Positions 1-8,686 of a stretch of DNA of 64,000 bases are shown here, in pieces. Every line of letters begins with the position of its first letter. Positions within the stretch are counted from its first letter, which is position 1. Origin of the DNA: Thiodubiliella sp900128405 (GTDB taxonomy: Bacteria; Pseudomonadota; Gammaproteobacteria; PS1; Pseudothioglobaceae). The stretch covers positions 868,001 to 932,000 of the forward strand of contig OY821614.1 of assembly GCA_963682085.1 (NCBI GenBank). Direction: 5' to 3'. The position numbers were made by a program, and so were the translations under genes. The notes beneath the pieces are model-generated. The model was not told the origin of the DNA, ran no database searches, and saw nothing but the letters and a program-made list of their open reading frames with translations.

Positions 1-352
1 ATTTACTTTTAAGTGCACTCAATCCTTCTAATAACTTAAAAAATGGTATTTTTGACCCAGTAAATACAATCTGTTTACCTTTGTCAGTGCGAATCTTTTT
101 ACTCTGAATTGCCCGATAAGTTTTACGAATAATATTTTTAGCTTTTGCTGTAGATAAGGTTGGAAAAATCACAGAACTTTGTAATATTTTTAATGAATTC
201 GACAAGGTACGCTCTTCAATAAGTTGCTGGCTCAGTGCATTGTTTTTGCTATTAAGAAGGGTTATGCTTAGCACAAATAACAAAAACACCAGTGCAGCGC
301 CTAAAACCAAAAAGTTTGCTTTCTTTTTATTAGATAAGTTATGCCAGTTCAT
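1..352 (-). CDS. gspM: Type II secretion protein GspM-like, 3' part outside window
   Basis: Partial gene running off the left edge. Reading the minus strand from ATG at 352 gives an uninterrupted frame with a short cytoplasmic start (MNWHNLSNKKK), a single membrane helix at about residues 13-30 and a periplasmic segment. This is the layout of GspM, the inner-membrane platform partner of GspL in type II secretion. It overlaps the upstream gspL-like gene by ATGA, so the two are translationally coupled. GspM sequences diverge strongly, so the call rests on size, topology and position after gspL. The frame is still open at base 1. Confidence 0.65.
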   Translation of the reverse strand, partial: MNWHNLSNKKKANFLVLGAALVFLLFVLSITLLNSKNNALSQQLIEERTLSNSLKILQSSVIFPTLSTAKAKNIIRKTYRAIQSKKIRTDKGKQIVFTGSKIPFFKLLEGLSALKSK

Positions 353-1215
353 GGTTTTAATGTAAGGGTTTGTTGGTTAAATTTAAGGTGCTTAACGACC
401 TTTTTAGACTTAGTTTTTAATTTAAGTTTAGTCAATAAATCGTGGCTCGTTCGGGTTTTGTTATTATTCACCTGAATTAATTTTTGTTTAACTTGAACAG
501 GCAAATCAACAATGCGCTTAACTTTGGGAAAAAGTTTTTTAAAGACATTTTGGTTAGCATTGCGTTGCTTTTGAACCTTCTCAGTCAAATAATAATTATC
601 TATCGTCAAATGGACGGGTAGCAACACTGCCAATAGTAAAATAATTGCAATACCAATACGCCATTGTTGTAGCGATTTTTTCCAATTCTTTAGCCAATCT
701 ATTTCCAGTAAATTAATTTGTTGACTGTGCTTAATATCTGGCGCTGCACCAATTAACTGATATTCATCTGTCAACGACTCGTCAAATATGACCTTGTCCA
801 TTCTACCGCCTAAAAACTCGCCAAAACGAAACAACACACCTTGCTCATCTTCAATATAATGCATTTTTTCTTTGTCATTGGGTAGCAACATAAAATCAAC
901 CACACAACGCTCAACGCTCAATTGAACTTGCTCAATTTTTTCTTGAAGTTCACTTATGATTTGCTTACCCATTACAATCACCTCGTAATATTGGGTATTT
1001 GCAATTTTTTTCACAAAGAAATCCAAATCTTCAATGTCGTCCAATAAGGTATCTTCCAACAAAAAAGGAATGGCTTTTTTTGCCTTAGCAAGGCTCATTT
1101 TAGGTAATTCAACCTGATGTGTTGACACTAAGTTTGAATCAATCGCAATCAGATAGTGCTCATCAGACGATAATTCGTCAAATACGCTAGATTCGTTATA
1201 GTAAATAATATTCAT
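349..1215 (-). CDS. gspL: Type II secretion protein GspL-like
   Basis: 288 aa. The N-terminal ~180 residues look like the actin-like cytoplasmic domain of GspL, including a motif resembling 'LPKMSLAKAKKAIPFLLED' that matches the conserved early region of the family. A membrane helix follows at about residues 187-206 and then a short, basic periplasmic tail. GspL links the secretion ATPase GspE to the inner-membrane platform and pairs with GspM, encoded immediately downstream with an ATGA overlap. The protein is shorter than typical GspL (about 380-400 aa), mainly in the periplasmic part. The identification is by family pattern; divergence leaves some doubt. Confidence 0.72.
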   Translation of the reverse strand: MNIIYYNESSVFDELSSDEHYLIAIDSNLVSTHQVELPKMSLAKAKKAIPFLLEDTLLDDIEDLDFFVKKIANTQYYEVIVMGKQIISELQEKIEQVQLSVERCVVDFMLLPNDKEKMHYIEDEQGVLFRFGEFLGGRMDKVIFDESLTDEYQLIGAAPDIKHSQQINLLEIDWLKNWKKSLQQWRIGIAIILLLAVLLPVHLTIDNYYLTEKVQKQRNANQNVFKKLFPKVKRIVDLPVQVKQKLIQVNNNKTRTSHDLLTKLKLKTKSKKVVKHLKFNQQTLTLKP

Positions 1216-1229
1216 TAAGATGCTATTTT

Positions 1230-1383
1230 AAAGACTTTTGCGTAAATAGGGGTGATTAACAAAATTCATTTTTTTTCAACTTAGTAAATTTTTTTAAACC
1301 TTGCTCTAAAGCTAAATTTAAAAAATTATCAAATGAGTAAAAAGCAGATTCTTGATGATTCATATTTATATTAGTCCTCTTTT
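1230..1383. repeat. Degenerate MITE-like element with small internal ORF
   Basis: The left end (AAGACTTTTGCGTAAATAGG) and right end (TGATGATTCATATTTATATTAGTCCTC) are degenerate versions of the termini of the complete copy at 1516-1589. The interior holds a 35-codon minus-strand reading frame at 1256-1363 (MNHQESAFYSF...) that could be a transposase remnant or chance. No function is assigned to it. Confidence 0.5.
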
Positions 1384-1409
1384 AAAGTTTTGTATTATTA
1401 TAGAAGGAT

Positions 1410-1476
1410 TAAAGGTCTTCGTATAAATAAAAACAACCGTTTTAACGATTAAATATTGTGAGACCTTTGTATAAAT
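1410..1476. repeat. Partial MITE-like repeat ends
   Basis: Two single termini of the same repeat family are visible: AAAGGTCTTCGTATAAATA at about 1410 and GAGACCTTTGTATAAAT at 1460-1476. The 442-base stretch 1216-1657 otherwise holds only repeats and the tRNA terminator; I see no convincing gene in it. Confidence 0.5.
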
Positions 1477-1515
1477 TTTGCCAATCATATTTTATAAAAA
1501 AACCTTATTCTATTA

Positions 1516-1589
1516 GAGGCCTTTGCATAAATATGGATGATTAGCAGAATTCAATTTTTGATGATTATTCATATTTATGCAAAGGTCTC
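1516..1589. repeat. Complete 74-bp MITE-like element
   Basis: The left terminus GAGGCCTTTGCATAAATATG and the reverse complement of the right terminus GAGACCTTTGCATAAATATG match at 19 of 20 positions, enclosing about 34 bp of AT-rich non-palindromic sequence. It has no coding capacity. Related termini recur at least nine more times in this window, so it behaves as a dispersed inverted-repeat family. The ends resemble those of some IS5-group insertion sequences, which is an inference from memory. Confidence 0.75.
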
Positions 1590-1621
1590 TATCTAATTCA
1601 ATCTGCTGTTTTTTAACAGAC

Positions 1622-1652
1622 AAAAAAATAGCACTCAAAAAGAGTGCTATTT
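1622..1652 (-). terminator. Intrinsic terminator of the tRNA operon
   Basis: On the minus strand, a 9-bp perfect stem ATAGCACTC/GAGTGCTAT with a TTTTT loop is followed by a run of T. It lies directly downstream of tRNA-Asp. Confidence 0.8.
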
Positions 1653-1657
1653 AAAAA

Positions 1658-1734
<77 letters not shown>

Positions 1735-1740
1735 ATTTTT

Positions 1741-1816
1741 TGGTGGGCGCTACAAGACTTGAACTTGTGACCCTCGCCTTGTAAGGGCGATGCTCTACCA
1801 ACTGAGCTAAGCGCCC
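1741..1816 (-). tRNA. tRNA-Val (TAC)
   Basis: 76 nt with encoded CCA. The acceptor stem GGGCGCT pairs with AGCGCCC. The anticodon loop CTTACAA gives anticodon TAC, and the D arm is AGCTCAGTTGGTAGAGC. Six bases separate it from tRNA-Asp, so the two are probably co-transcribed. Confidence 0.95.
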
Positions 1817-1870
1817 AAAAAACATATTCAATGCTTAATTAAGCACCGAGGTATTATACGCAATAAAAAA

Positions 1871-2143
1871 TTAATTTACTGCCTCTTTCAATGTTTTTCC
1901 TGCTTTAAATGCTGGAACTTTAGATGCCTTGATTTGAATCGTTGCACCTGTTTGCGGGTTACGACCTGTGCGTGCTGCACGGTCTCTTACTAAAAAATTA
2001 CCAAAACCTGTAATGGCAACATTATCACCTTTTGATAGGGAATCTGTAATTGCATCTGTTACTGCATTCAATGCGCGTCCTGCATCTGCTTTAGAAAGGT
2101 CTGCTGTCGATGCAATAGCATCAATTAAATCTGATTTATTCAT
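1871..2143 (-). CDS. hupB: DNA-binding protein HU
   Basis: 90 aa, exactly the usual HU length. It starts MNKSDLIDAIA and carries the hallmark GFGNFLVRDRAARTGRNPQTG DNA-binding arm (residues ~46-66) and the KVPAFKAGKTLKEAVN ending. It is a dimeric nucleoid protein that bends DNA with little sequence preference. A GGAGAAG ribosome-binding site lies just upstream of the start. It sits upstream of the two tRNA genes on the same strand. The beta-type symbol is chosen from overall resemblance; if the genome has only one HU, 'hup' would serve equally. Confidence 0.93.
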   Translation of the reverse strand: MNKSDLIDAIASTADLSKADAGRALNAVTDAITDSLSKGDNVAITGFGNFLVRDRAARTGRNPQTGATIQIKASKVPAFKAGKTLKEAVN

Positions 2144-2265
2144 TTTCTTACTTCTCCTTTATTTATGTGATTTATATAAATTATTTTTTTTAAAATTAAA
2201 ACTTCAAAAAAAGGGGATTATCCAGTAAAAATCCTTACTGTCAATAGATTTTAGAAAAAAATCTA

Positions 2266-2790
2266 TTATTTTTGTAATCGCTCAATTAATGGTAACATTT
2301 GTTGTCGCCAAATACTCGGCGTGATTTCACCAATACGCTTGAATCGAATAATACCTTTCTTATCAACCACAAAGGTTTCAGGTGTGGCATACACGCCCAA
2401 TTCTAAGCCCAATTTACCTTGATTATCAAATACTATAAAATCAAAAGGATTGCCAAGTGTTCTTAAAAAACGCTCACCCTCTTTTTTTCTGTCTTTATAA
2501 TTAATGCCAACCATTTGCACACTACTGGTTTGAGCAATATTGTTCAACATTTTATGTTCTGCTCTACAAGTAACGCACCAAGATGCCCATACATTAACCA
2601 ATGACACTTTATTTTTTAAGCGATTTTGTAGGGTAAATTGATCACCCGTTTTAAAATCTTCCACTTCAAGATTTGGAAAAGCTTTATCAATTAAAGGAGA
2701 TGGGATTGTTTTGGTATCTCGCCCTAAACCGTTATACAAAAACCACGCCAAAACAACAAAAATCATTAAAGGTAAGAATTTATCTATCAT
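2266..2790 (-). CDS. ccmG: Cytochrome c biogenesis thiol-disulfide oxidoreductase CcmG/DsbE
   Basis: 174 aa. An N-terminal membrane anchor (residues ~5-20) precedes a periplasmic thioredoxin fold with the redox motif CVTC at 72-75 in the context NVWASWCVTC. The cis-Pro segment 'GVYATPETFVVD' is typical of CcmG. It keeps apocytochrome c cysteines reduced for haem attachment. Its start overlaps the end of ccmE by 4 bp (ATGA), placing it last in the ccmC-D-E-G transcript. ccmF and ccmH would normally follow, but tRNA/HU genes come next instead, so they must lie elsewhere. Confidence 0.92.
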   Translation of the reverse strand: MIDKFLPLMIFVVLAWFLYNGLGRDTKTIPSPLIDKAFPNLEVEDFKTGDQFTLQNRLKNKVSLVNVWASWCVTCRAEHKMLNNIAQTSSVQMVGINYKDRKKEGERFLRTLGNPFDFIVFDNQGKLGLELGVYATPETFVVDKKGIIRFKRIGEITPSIWRQQMLPLIERLQK

Positions 2791-3203
2791 TTTTTCGCCT
2801 CCTCTAAAGCGTCGGCAACTTCAGGTGGCATATAATTCTCATCGTGTTTTGCCAATACTTCTGTTGCTACAAATAGATTGCCCACCAAAGAACCTGTGGT
2901 AACAATGCCCTGCCCTTCTCTAAACAAGTCTGGCAAAATGCCCGTGTATTCAACGGTAAATTTGTTTTTATTATCAGTAACATCAAAAGTAGATTTTAAA
3001 TCCTTACGCTTAAAACTGCCTGCAACAACCAAACCACCCAATCGAAAACTTTTACCAATCGGTGCCTTACCTTCTGCCACTGCAGTCGGTGAATAAAAGT
3101 AATTGGCATTACTCTCTAATGCTTGCAATAAAAGTGTTACTGCCAATATTGCACCCGCAATTAATGTTGCTACAAGCACCATTCTGTTTTGTCTTTTAGT
3201 CAT
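2787..3203 (-). CDS. ccmE: Haem chaperone CcmE
   Basis: 138 aa. There is one N-terminal membrane helix (residues ~8-27) and then the periplasmic OB-fold haem-binding domain. The haem-attachment motif is seen as H120 with Y124 (LAKHDENYMPPE), matching the covalent histidine and nearby tyrosine of the family. It receives haem from the CcmC/CcmD complex and hands it to the ligase. A GGAG ribosome-binding site lies 8 bases before ATG, just inside the end of ccmD. It overlaps ccmG downstream. Confidence 0.95.
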   Translation of the reverse strand: MTKRQNRMVLVATLIAGAILAVTLLLQALESNANYFYSPTAVAEGKAPIGKSFRLGGLVVAGSFKRKDLKSTFDVTDNKNKFTVEYTGILPDLFREGQGIVTTGSLVGNLFVATEVLAKHDENYMPPEVADALEEAKK

Positions 3204-3205
3204 TA

Positions 3206-3358
3206 TTATTCTCCTCTGATGTATTTAATGCGTAATTGCGTGGCTATGCGTGTATGGTTTATCTTAGCACTGATAAACAAAAATGCAACCATAGTAAAAG
3301 TGAGTAAATACGACACCCATATATACAATGCGTATTTATCAAATATTAAAAAATCCAT
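3206..3358 (-). CDS. ccmD: Haem exporter small protein CcmD
   Basis: 50 aa. It reads MDFLIFDKYALYIWVSYLLT, a membrane helix to about residue 32 and then a basic tail (KINHTRIATQLRIKYIRGE). Size, the Trp-x-Ser-Tyr pattern at the helix start and location between ccmC and ccmE match CcmD, which promotes release of holo-CcmE. The start codon shares one base with the ccmC stop (TAATG) and the stop lies 2 bases from the ccmE start. Confidence 0.85.
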   Translation of the reverse strand: MDFLIFDKYALYIWVSYLLTFTMVAFLFISAKINHTRIATQLRIKYIRGE

Positions 3359-4095
3359 TATTTTTTCCCCTCTATTAATGTCTTTACCCAGCGTGAATTT
3401 TGCTCTCTTACCAATACTTCATCTCGTGCGCGCATTAACACCAATGCACCATATAAAAATTTAAAGGCAAAACTGATTAACATTAATGCAATAAACATAT
3501 CAATTTGCATAGATATTTTTGTTGCACTAATAGAAGAACCTTGATGTAGGCTATTCCACCATTCAACTGAATAATAAATAATAGGGATATTAACCAAACC
3601 CACAATTGCCAAAATAGCAGATGCCTTAGAGGCTGTTTTTGGGTTATCAAAAGCATTATTAAGCGATATATAGGCTAAGTATAAAAACAATAAAATAAGC
3701 TCAGAAGTTAGGCGTGCATCCCACACCCACCAAGTGCCCCACATTGGTTTCCCCCAAATACTGCCTGTAATTAACGCTAAAAGCGTAAATAATGCACCAA
3801 TGGGTGCTGATACTTTGGCAACTATGTGTGCTAATTTAATCTGCCAAATAAGACCAATAGCACCTGAAATTGCCATCACCATATAAACAAATAAACTCAT
3901 CCAGGCAGCAGGCACATGCACATACATAATGCGAACACTATCACCTTGTTGATAATCAGCTGGTGAAACCACTAAACCCCAATACAACCCTGCTAATGAC
4001 AGGGCAATAAAAGGCATCATTAGCCATGGAATAATTTTCGCACTGGTCTGATAGAAATTTTGTGGTGAGGCGAATGCTTGAATCCATTTCCACAT
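3358..4095 (-). CDS. ccmC: Haem handling protein CcmC
   Basis: 245 aa with six predicted membrane helices. It has the tryptophan-rich WWD signature at residues 118-126 (PMWGTWWVWDARL) and two flanking periplasmic histidines (H60 and H184) that ligand haem in the family. It loads haem onto CcmE with CcmD. It is the first gene of this transcript. The usual ccmA/ccmB partners are not upstream, where tsaB lies 31 bp away, so the ccm system is split in this genome or those genes are elsewhere. Confidence 0.95.
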   Translation of the reverse strand: MWKWIQAFASPQNFYQTSAKIIPWLMMPFIALSLAGLYWGLVVSPADYQQGDSVRIMYVHVPAAWMSLFVYMVMAISGAIGLIWQIKLAHIVAKVSAPIGALFTLLALITGSIWGKPMWGTWWVWDARLTSELILLFLYLAYISLNNAFDNPKTASKASAILAIVGLVNIPIIYYSVEWWNSLHQGSSISATKISMQIDMFIALMLISFAFKFLYGALVLMRARDEVLVREQNSRWVKTLIEGKK

Positions 4096-4126
4096 ATTGA
4101 TTATTCCAAAATTAAGATTGAATTGG

Positions 4127-4786
4127 TTATTTTAACGATTTTTGCGCAACATTGTTGCGCAAATAAGTGGGCAGTGGTAACTCAGTATCATACTCAGTAT
4201 TTTTAGTTAAAAACAAAGCGATTAAATTCTCAGATTTTGGATAAAAATTTGCCACAAAATTATCAACCCCTGTGCACGCCACAAGAATATCTTTATAAGC
4301 ACCCCACCCCGTGCCTATACCCATAAAATCAACACCCAGAGCATCAACCAAATCAGGCTTTTCCAAACGCTCAGCAAGCAACACGCCTTCTTGATACACC
4401 CCCCAATATACCTCGTTCATACGCGCATCAAGGGCAAGGGCAAATTTATCAAGTTTGTATTTTTGCATAGCACCAAAGCCAACCACTTCAAGGGTTGAAA
4501 ACCCCACAGTTGGAATATTGTGTGCCAAAGATATTCCTTGCACCACACTCACACACATACGCACACCCGTAAATGCACCGGGGCCTTTGGTGTAAACAAT
4601 CACATCTAAATCTGCTACCGTTATCTCAGCTTCGGTAAACACTTCGTTGCACAACGGTAAAATTAGGCTGGAACTTTTTGTTATCTCTTGCACAAAGCGT
4701 GAAATAGTCTTACCTTGTGTATAAAGACTAACAGAGCAGACTTCGGTGCAAGTATCAATTGCGAGTATATTTTGTATATTTTGCAT
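4127..4786 (-). CDS. tsaB: tRNA threonylcarbamoyladenosine biosynthesis protein TsaB
   Basis: 219 aa. The protein starts with the ASKHA-fold pattern ILAIDTCTEVCSVSL (residues ~7-21), followed by 'YTKGPGAFTGVRMCVSVVQG' near residue 66, the conserved GPGSFTGLR-like block. It is the non-catalytic partner of TsaD in t6A modification of ANN-decoding tRNAs. It lies 4 bp after the transglycosylase gene in a radC-GT51-tsaB run on the minus strand, so the three are likely co-transcribed. Confidence 0.92.
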   Translation of the reverse strand: MQNIQNILAIDTCTEVCSVSLYTQGKTISRFVQEITKSSSLILPLCNEVFTEAEITVADLDVIVYTKGPGAFTGVRMCVSVVQGISLAHNIPTVGFSTLEVVGFGAMQKYKLDKFALALDARMNEVYWGVYQEGVLLAERLEKPDLVDALGVDFMGIGTGWGAYKDILVACTGVDNFVANFYPKSENLIALFLTKNTEYDTELPLPTYLRNNVAQKSLK

Positions 4787-4790
4787 GGCG

Positions 4791-5444
4791 TTATTTTAGC
4801 GTTTTTTTATACTTATGATACAGTCGTAACACCAAATTTCTGCGTTTTAACAATCGATTTGGGTGTTTAGTTGGATGATAATAACTCGGCCCTTTCACTA
4901 ATGCCACCAAAGTTGCCAAGCGTTCAAGGGATAATTTATTAAGTTCTGTGTCAAAATAAAACTGCGCCGCTTGCTGAAATCCATGCACTTCATAATAACC
5001 ATGTTGCCCCAAATATACGCTGTTCATATACCGGTTTAAAATCATCTCTTTATCAAATGAAGCCTCTAGCAACAACGCCATTAACGCTTCATTAAACTTT
5101 CTAGTCAAAGTTTTTTCATGCGTGAGTAATGAATTTTTAATCAATTGTTGGGTAATGGTGCTGGCACCCCTCATAGGTTTATCGTTCCAATAGTAATCAC
5201 GCACCACTCTAACAATTTCTCTAAAATCCACCCCTTTGTGTTGGAAAAATGAATGGTCTTCTATCATCAACAACATATTAATAAGCGCCTTCGGGTGTTG
5301 CATCAATAACAAAGTGGAGTTTGTCTCATCTAATGGTTTGGAAAATTCATCCTTAACCACGCCATGCAAATGATTGAGATAGGCAGAAAAAACAACAATA
5401 ACAAGCAATATCAAGAACAAAATTAAACGCCTTACCTTTTTCAC
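4791..5444 (-). CDS. Stand-alone GT51 peptidoglycan glycosyltransferase (PBP1b-like)
   Basis: 217 aa. A membrane anchor at residues 8-25 is followed by a complete GT51 domain: catalytic E62 in IEDHSFFQHKGVD, RGASTITQQL at 92-101, RKFNEA at 115-120 and the second glutamate around E127. It polymerises lipid II glycan strands outside the inner membrane. No transpeptidase domain is present. The C-terminal block 'VHGFQQAAQFYFDTELNKL' and 'VKGPSYYHPTKHPN' resembles the GT domain of bifunctional PBP1b more than classic MtgA. Its start overlaps radC by 4 bp. It could be called mtgA by function. Confidence 0.85.
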   Translation of the reverse strand: MKKVRRLILFLILLVIVVFSAYLNHLHGVVKDEFSKPLDETNSTLLLMQHPKALINMLLMIEDHSFFQHKGVDFREIVRVVRDYYWNDKPMRGASTITQQLIKNSLLTHEKTLTRKFNEALMALLLEASFDKEMILNRYMNSVYLGQHGYYEVHGFQQAAQFYFDTELNKLSLERLATLVALVKGPSYYHPTKHPNRLLKRRNLVLRLYHKYKKTLK

Positions 5445-6121
5445 AACATATTACCCCGCTGTGCCAAACTCTCAAAACGCCCACCATTACCAATAATAAT
5501 ATGATCCAATACACGCACATCAATCAATGCCAACGCCTCTTTAATTTTGTGCGTAATATTAATATCAGATTGCGATGGCGTTGGGTCGCCTGATGGATGA
5601 TTGTGTGCCAAAATCACAGCAGCTGCATTATGATTCAACACGGCTTTAACCACTTCTCGTGGATGCACACTGGCTTTATTTAGCGTGCCAACGAATAATT
5701 CCACCAACTCAATTAAATGATTTTTTTGATCTAACAACAACATCGCAAAAGTCTCCCGATGTGAATTACCAATATGCAAGTGCAAATAACTGGCAATTTG
5801 CTCTGGTCTGGTAAAAGTATCGCCCTTATTCATACCCGACTCAAAATACCGCTTTGCCATCGCCATCACCCCACGAAGATTGGCGTATTTCGCTGGCCCC
5901 AGCCCCTTGCCCTTGCAAAATTCTTCTTCGTTTGCATTTAATAGATTATGCAAAGAGCCAAATTGATCAAGCAAATCTTGTGCCAATACCACCGCACTTT
6001 TGCCCTTGATACCTGTGCGTAAAAATATTGCCAACAACTCTGCATCGCTCAAACTGTCTTCACCAAATTTAATCAGTTTCTCTCTAGGTCTGTCATTTTC
6101 GTGCCAGTTTTTTATTGTCAT
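5441..6121 (-). CDS. radC: RadC family JAB-domain protein
   Basis: 226 aa. There is an N-terminal helix-hairpin-helix-like region (GKGLGPAKYANLR, ~71-83) and then a JAB1/MPN metalloprotease-like domain with the full zinc motif HNHPSGDPTPSQSD at 173-186. The length is normal. The biochemical role of RadC is unsettled despite its historic repair label. It overlaps the GT51 gene by 4 bp. The upstream 43 bp before hsdR contain a degenerate terminus of the MITE-like family (AAATCTTTGCATAAACA around 6138). Confidence 0.92.
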   Translation of the reverse strand: MTIKNWHENDRPREKLIKFGEDSLSDAELLAIFLRTGIKGKSAVVLAQDLLDQFGSLHNLLNANEEEFCKGKGLGPAKYANLRGVMAMAKRYFESGMNKGDTFTRPEQIASYLHLHIGNSHRETFAMLLLDQKNHLIELVELFVGTLNKASVHPREVVKAVLNHNAAAVILAHNHPSGDPTPSQSDINITHKIKEALALIDVRVLDHIIIGNGGRFESLAQRGNML

Positions 6122-6164
6122 AATTTATTTTCCATCAGCATAAAATCTTTGCATAAACATTAAT

Positions 6165-8594
6165 CTACGCAACCCTTGACTGATATAAATACTTTTGAAA
6201 ATCAACAAACAAAGGAACAATCTCTTGTATGTCGCCTAATGTCGCCTTAGCATCCTCCAGCGATTGATATTTTATTTTTAATAAAATGGGCAATTGAGTC
6301 TGCTTGAGCTCCTCAACGCCGATTTCAATGTATTTACTCAAAACAAATTCTATAAATTCTTGTTGGGTTTCATTTAAAGAAAACAGTATTTTCGCTTTTG
6401 CCTTAGACACTCTTTCTTGCCGAGTCATAGGCTGAAAATCGCTATCAAACACATATTTAAGCACATCGAATAAATCGCTATTTTCAGCATTAATCAGTTT
6501 TTTCAAACTGTTTAATGGTTGTTTGCCAAAACCCGCAATATCTAATTTTTTAAGCAAGGCTTCTCTGGTTTTTGGATAACTCCATATTTCTTGCAATTCC
6601 TTTTCATCTTTAAAAAAATTAGGCAATTCACCAAACAAATTTTCCAAAAATTCTGCCGCTGAAATAAGTTTACCATCTACATCCCAAAACGAAGTTGTGA
6701 GCATATACTGAATTTCTCTTTCCTTGCCATCAGCCAATCTTATCTTCACTTTTTTAACGCAAGCACAAGGACTTTGCCCGCAAGTTTCACAAACTTCCTT
6801 CACACAAATACAAGGGAATTGCCCACATTCTTTGCAAGACTTAGTTGGCATTTTTTCACAAACACAAGGACTTTCCCCACATTTATAACACACCTCTGCT
6901 TCAATCGGCTCACCATCCCATTCAGGGTCTGAAAAATTCCGATAAGCACCAACAAAATCATAAATTGTAAAAAAATCCTTGCCCGCAAAAAGCCGTGTGC
7001 CACGCCCAATAATTTGTTTAAATTCAATCATTTGACTCACTTCTCGCATTAAAACAATGTTACGAATATTACGAGCATCAACCCCAGTTGAGAGTTTTTG
7101 CGAAGTGGTTAAAATGGTGGGAATGGTTCTTTCATTGTTTTGAAATTTACGCAAAAATTGCTCACCAATTTCACCGTCATTTGCTGTAACTCGCACACAA
7201 TAATTCACTTCAACACTTTTTTTATACTGGTTAATCAAATCCCTAACCATTGCCGCATGGTCTTGAGAAGCACAAAAAACAATCGTTTTTTCATTCTGAT
7301 TAACTTCATCCATAAAAACCTGCACCCGTCTAGACTCTCGTGCTTTAATCTCTATGTTTTTATTAAAATCTTTTTCTTCATAAAGTTTGCCAATCTCAAC
7401 ATTGCCCTCAAGTATTTCATCGTCATTGGTATAAATATAATCATCCATTGTTGTTTGAATACGCTTGACTTTAAACGGGGTCAAAAAACCATCATCAATA
7501 CCTTCCTTCAGAGAATAAACATAAACAGGTTCGCCAAAATATTCATAAGTATCAACATTGTCTTGGCGTTTTGGCGTTGCAGTCAGCCCCAATTGCACTG
7601 CAGGAAAAAAATATTCCAAAATTCCACGCCAACTACTTTCATTATTTGCCCCACCCCTATGGCACTCATCAATAATAATTAAATCAAAAAAGTCTTGGGC
7701 ATATTGATGATAATAAGCAGCCTCATCATCAAATTCCGCCTCATCTTGCCTCTCATTTTCTGGCAATTCTGCAGTATTGTCATTAGCCATTAACGATTGA
7801 AAAATGGTAAAAAAGACACTACCATTTGTTGGTACCTTGCCCCTTTTCTTAATTTCTTTTGGCTTAATCCGCACCATTGCATCATCCGCAAATGCTGAAA
7901 ATTCGTTAAACGCTTGGTCCGCTAAAATATTACGATCTGCCAAAAACAATATTCGTGGCTGCCTCTGCCCATCTTGGTTTAGATTCCAACGCGTATGAAA
8001 TAATTTCCAAACAATTTGAAAAGCAATCGATGTTTTTCCCGTGCCTGTAGCAAGGGTTAATAAAATACGCTTTTGATTTTTAGCAATCACCTCAAGCGTA
8101 TTATTAACGGCAATTTCTTGATAATACCTCGGTTTCCAAGCACCTGATTTATCTTCAAAAGGCACCATTGAAAACGCATCTAACCATTTATTTTGCTCGC
8201 TATACATTGCATGCCAAAGTGCATCAGGCGTAGGAAAATTAACAACCAGTTTTTCCTCGCCAGTTTTCATATTAATTTGATAAATTTCCTTACCATTAGC
8301 AGAATAAGTGTAATTCAAATTTAACTTTTCAGCATAAAGTTTAGCCTGCACCACCCCCTCACCCACCACCAAATCAGAACTTTTAGCCTCAACAACCGCC
8401 AACTTAATCCCTTTGTAAATCAAAATATAATCAGCAATCAATGGATTTTTACGCCCACCACCAACCTGAATTCTACCATCAGTAATTTTACAAACATCTC
8501 GCTCACGCAATATTTTTGAATCCTCCACAACACCCCAACCACTTGCCTTTAGTTGCGGGTCTATCAATTCTGCTCTTGTTTCTGCTTCGTTCAT
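6165..8594 (-). CDS. hsdR: Type I restriction endonuclease subunit HsdR
   Basis: 809 aa. The N-terminal PD-(D/E)xK nuclease shows D55 and the pair E69/K71 (VVEAKS). The SF2 translocase has Walker A ATGTGKTS at 182-189 and DECH at 309-312, then a helicase C domain (QIIGRGTRLF near 527) and an EcoEI-like C-terminal region. It cleaves unmodified DNA with HsdM and HsdS after ATP-driven translocation. An unusual segment at residues 569-613 carries three tandem CxxCGxxPCxC units. The gene is shorter than EcoKI HsdR but normal for the EcoEI type. It is separated from hsdM/hsdS by a toxin-antitoxin module and gene remnants. Confidence 0.95.
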   Translation of the reverse strand: MNEAETRAELIDPQLKASGWGVVEDSKILRERDVCKITDGRIQVGGGRKNPLIADYILIYKGIKLAVVEAKSSDLVVGEGVVQAKLYAEKLNLNYTYSANGKEIYQINMKTGEEKLVVNFPTPDALWHAMYSEQNKWLDAFSMVPFEDKSGAWKPRYYQEIAVNNTLEVIAKNQKRILLTLATGTGKTSIAFQIVWKLFHTRWNLNQDGQRQPRILFLADRNILADQAFNEFSAFADDAMVRIKPKEIKKRGKVPTNGSVFFTIFQSLMANDNTAELPENERQDEAEFDDEAAYYHQYAQDFFDLIIIDECHRGGANNESSWRGILEYFFPAVQLGLTATPKRQDNVDTYEYFGEPVYVYSLKEGIDDGFLTPFKVKRIQTTMDDYIYTNDDEILEGNVEIGKLYEEKDFNKNIEIKARESRRVQVFMDEVNQNEKTIVFCASQDHAAMVRDLINQYKKSVEVNYCVRVTANDGEIGEQFLRKFQNNERTIPTILTTSQKLSTGVDARNIRNIVLMREVSQMIEFKQIIGRGTRLFAGKDFFTIYDFVGAYRNFSDPEWDGEPIEAEVCYKCGESPCVCEKMPTKSCKECGQFPCICVKEVCETCGQSPCACVKKVKIRLADGKEREIQYMLTTSFWDVDGKLISAAEFLENLFGELPNFFKDEKELQEIWSYPKTREALLKKLDIAGFGKQPLNSLKKLINAENSDLFDVLKYVFDSDFQPMTRQERVSKAKAKILFSLNETQQEFIEFVLSKYIEIGVEELKQTQLPILLKIKYQSLEDAKATLGDIQEIVPLFVDFQKYLYQSRVA

Positions 8595-8686
8595 AATTAT
8601 TTTAAATATTTGTTTTTTGTTAAGTTATCTATATTCACAATCAAGAACCAGTCAAGAAAATAAAACTATAATAAGTGCTTGATTTA

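Noticed and set aside
1256..1363. 35-codon frame inside a degenerate repeat as a real gene
   Set aside because: It lies between repeat termini, lacks a clear ribosome-binding site and matches nothing I know; kept only as a note on the repeat.
7140..7682. 180-codon plus-strand frame inside hsdR
   Set aside because: It is antisense to conserved helicase motifs; its composition is a shadow of hsdR codons.
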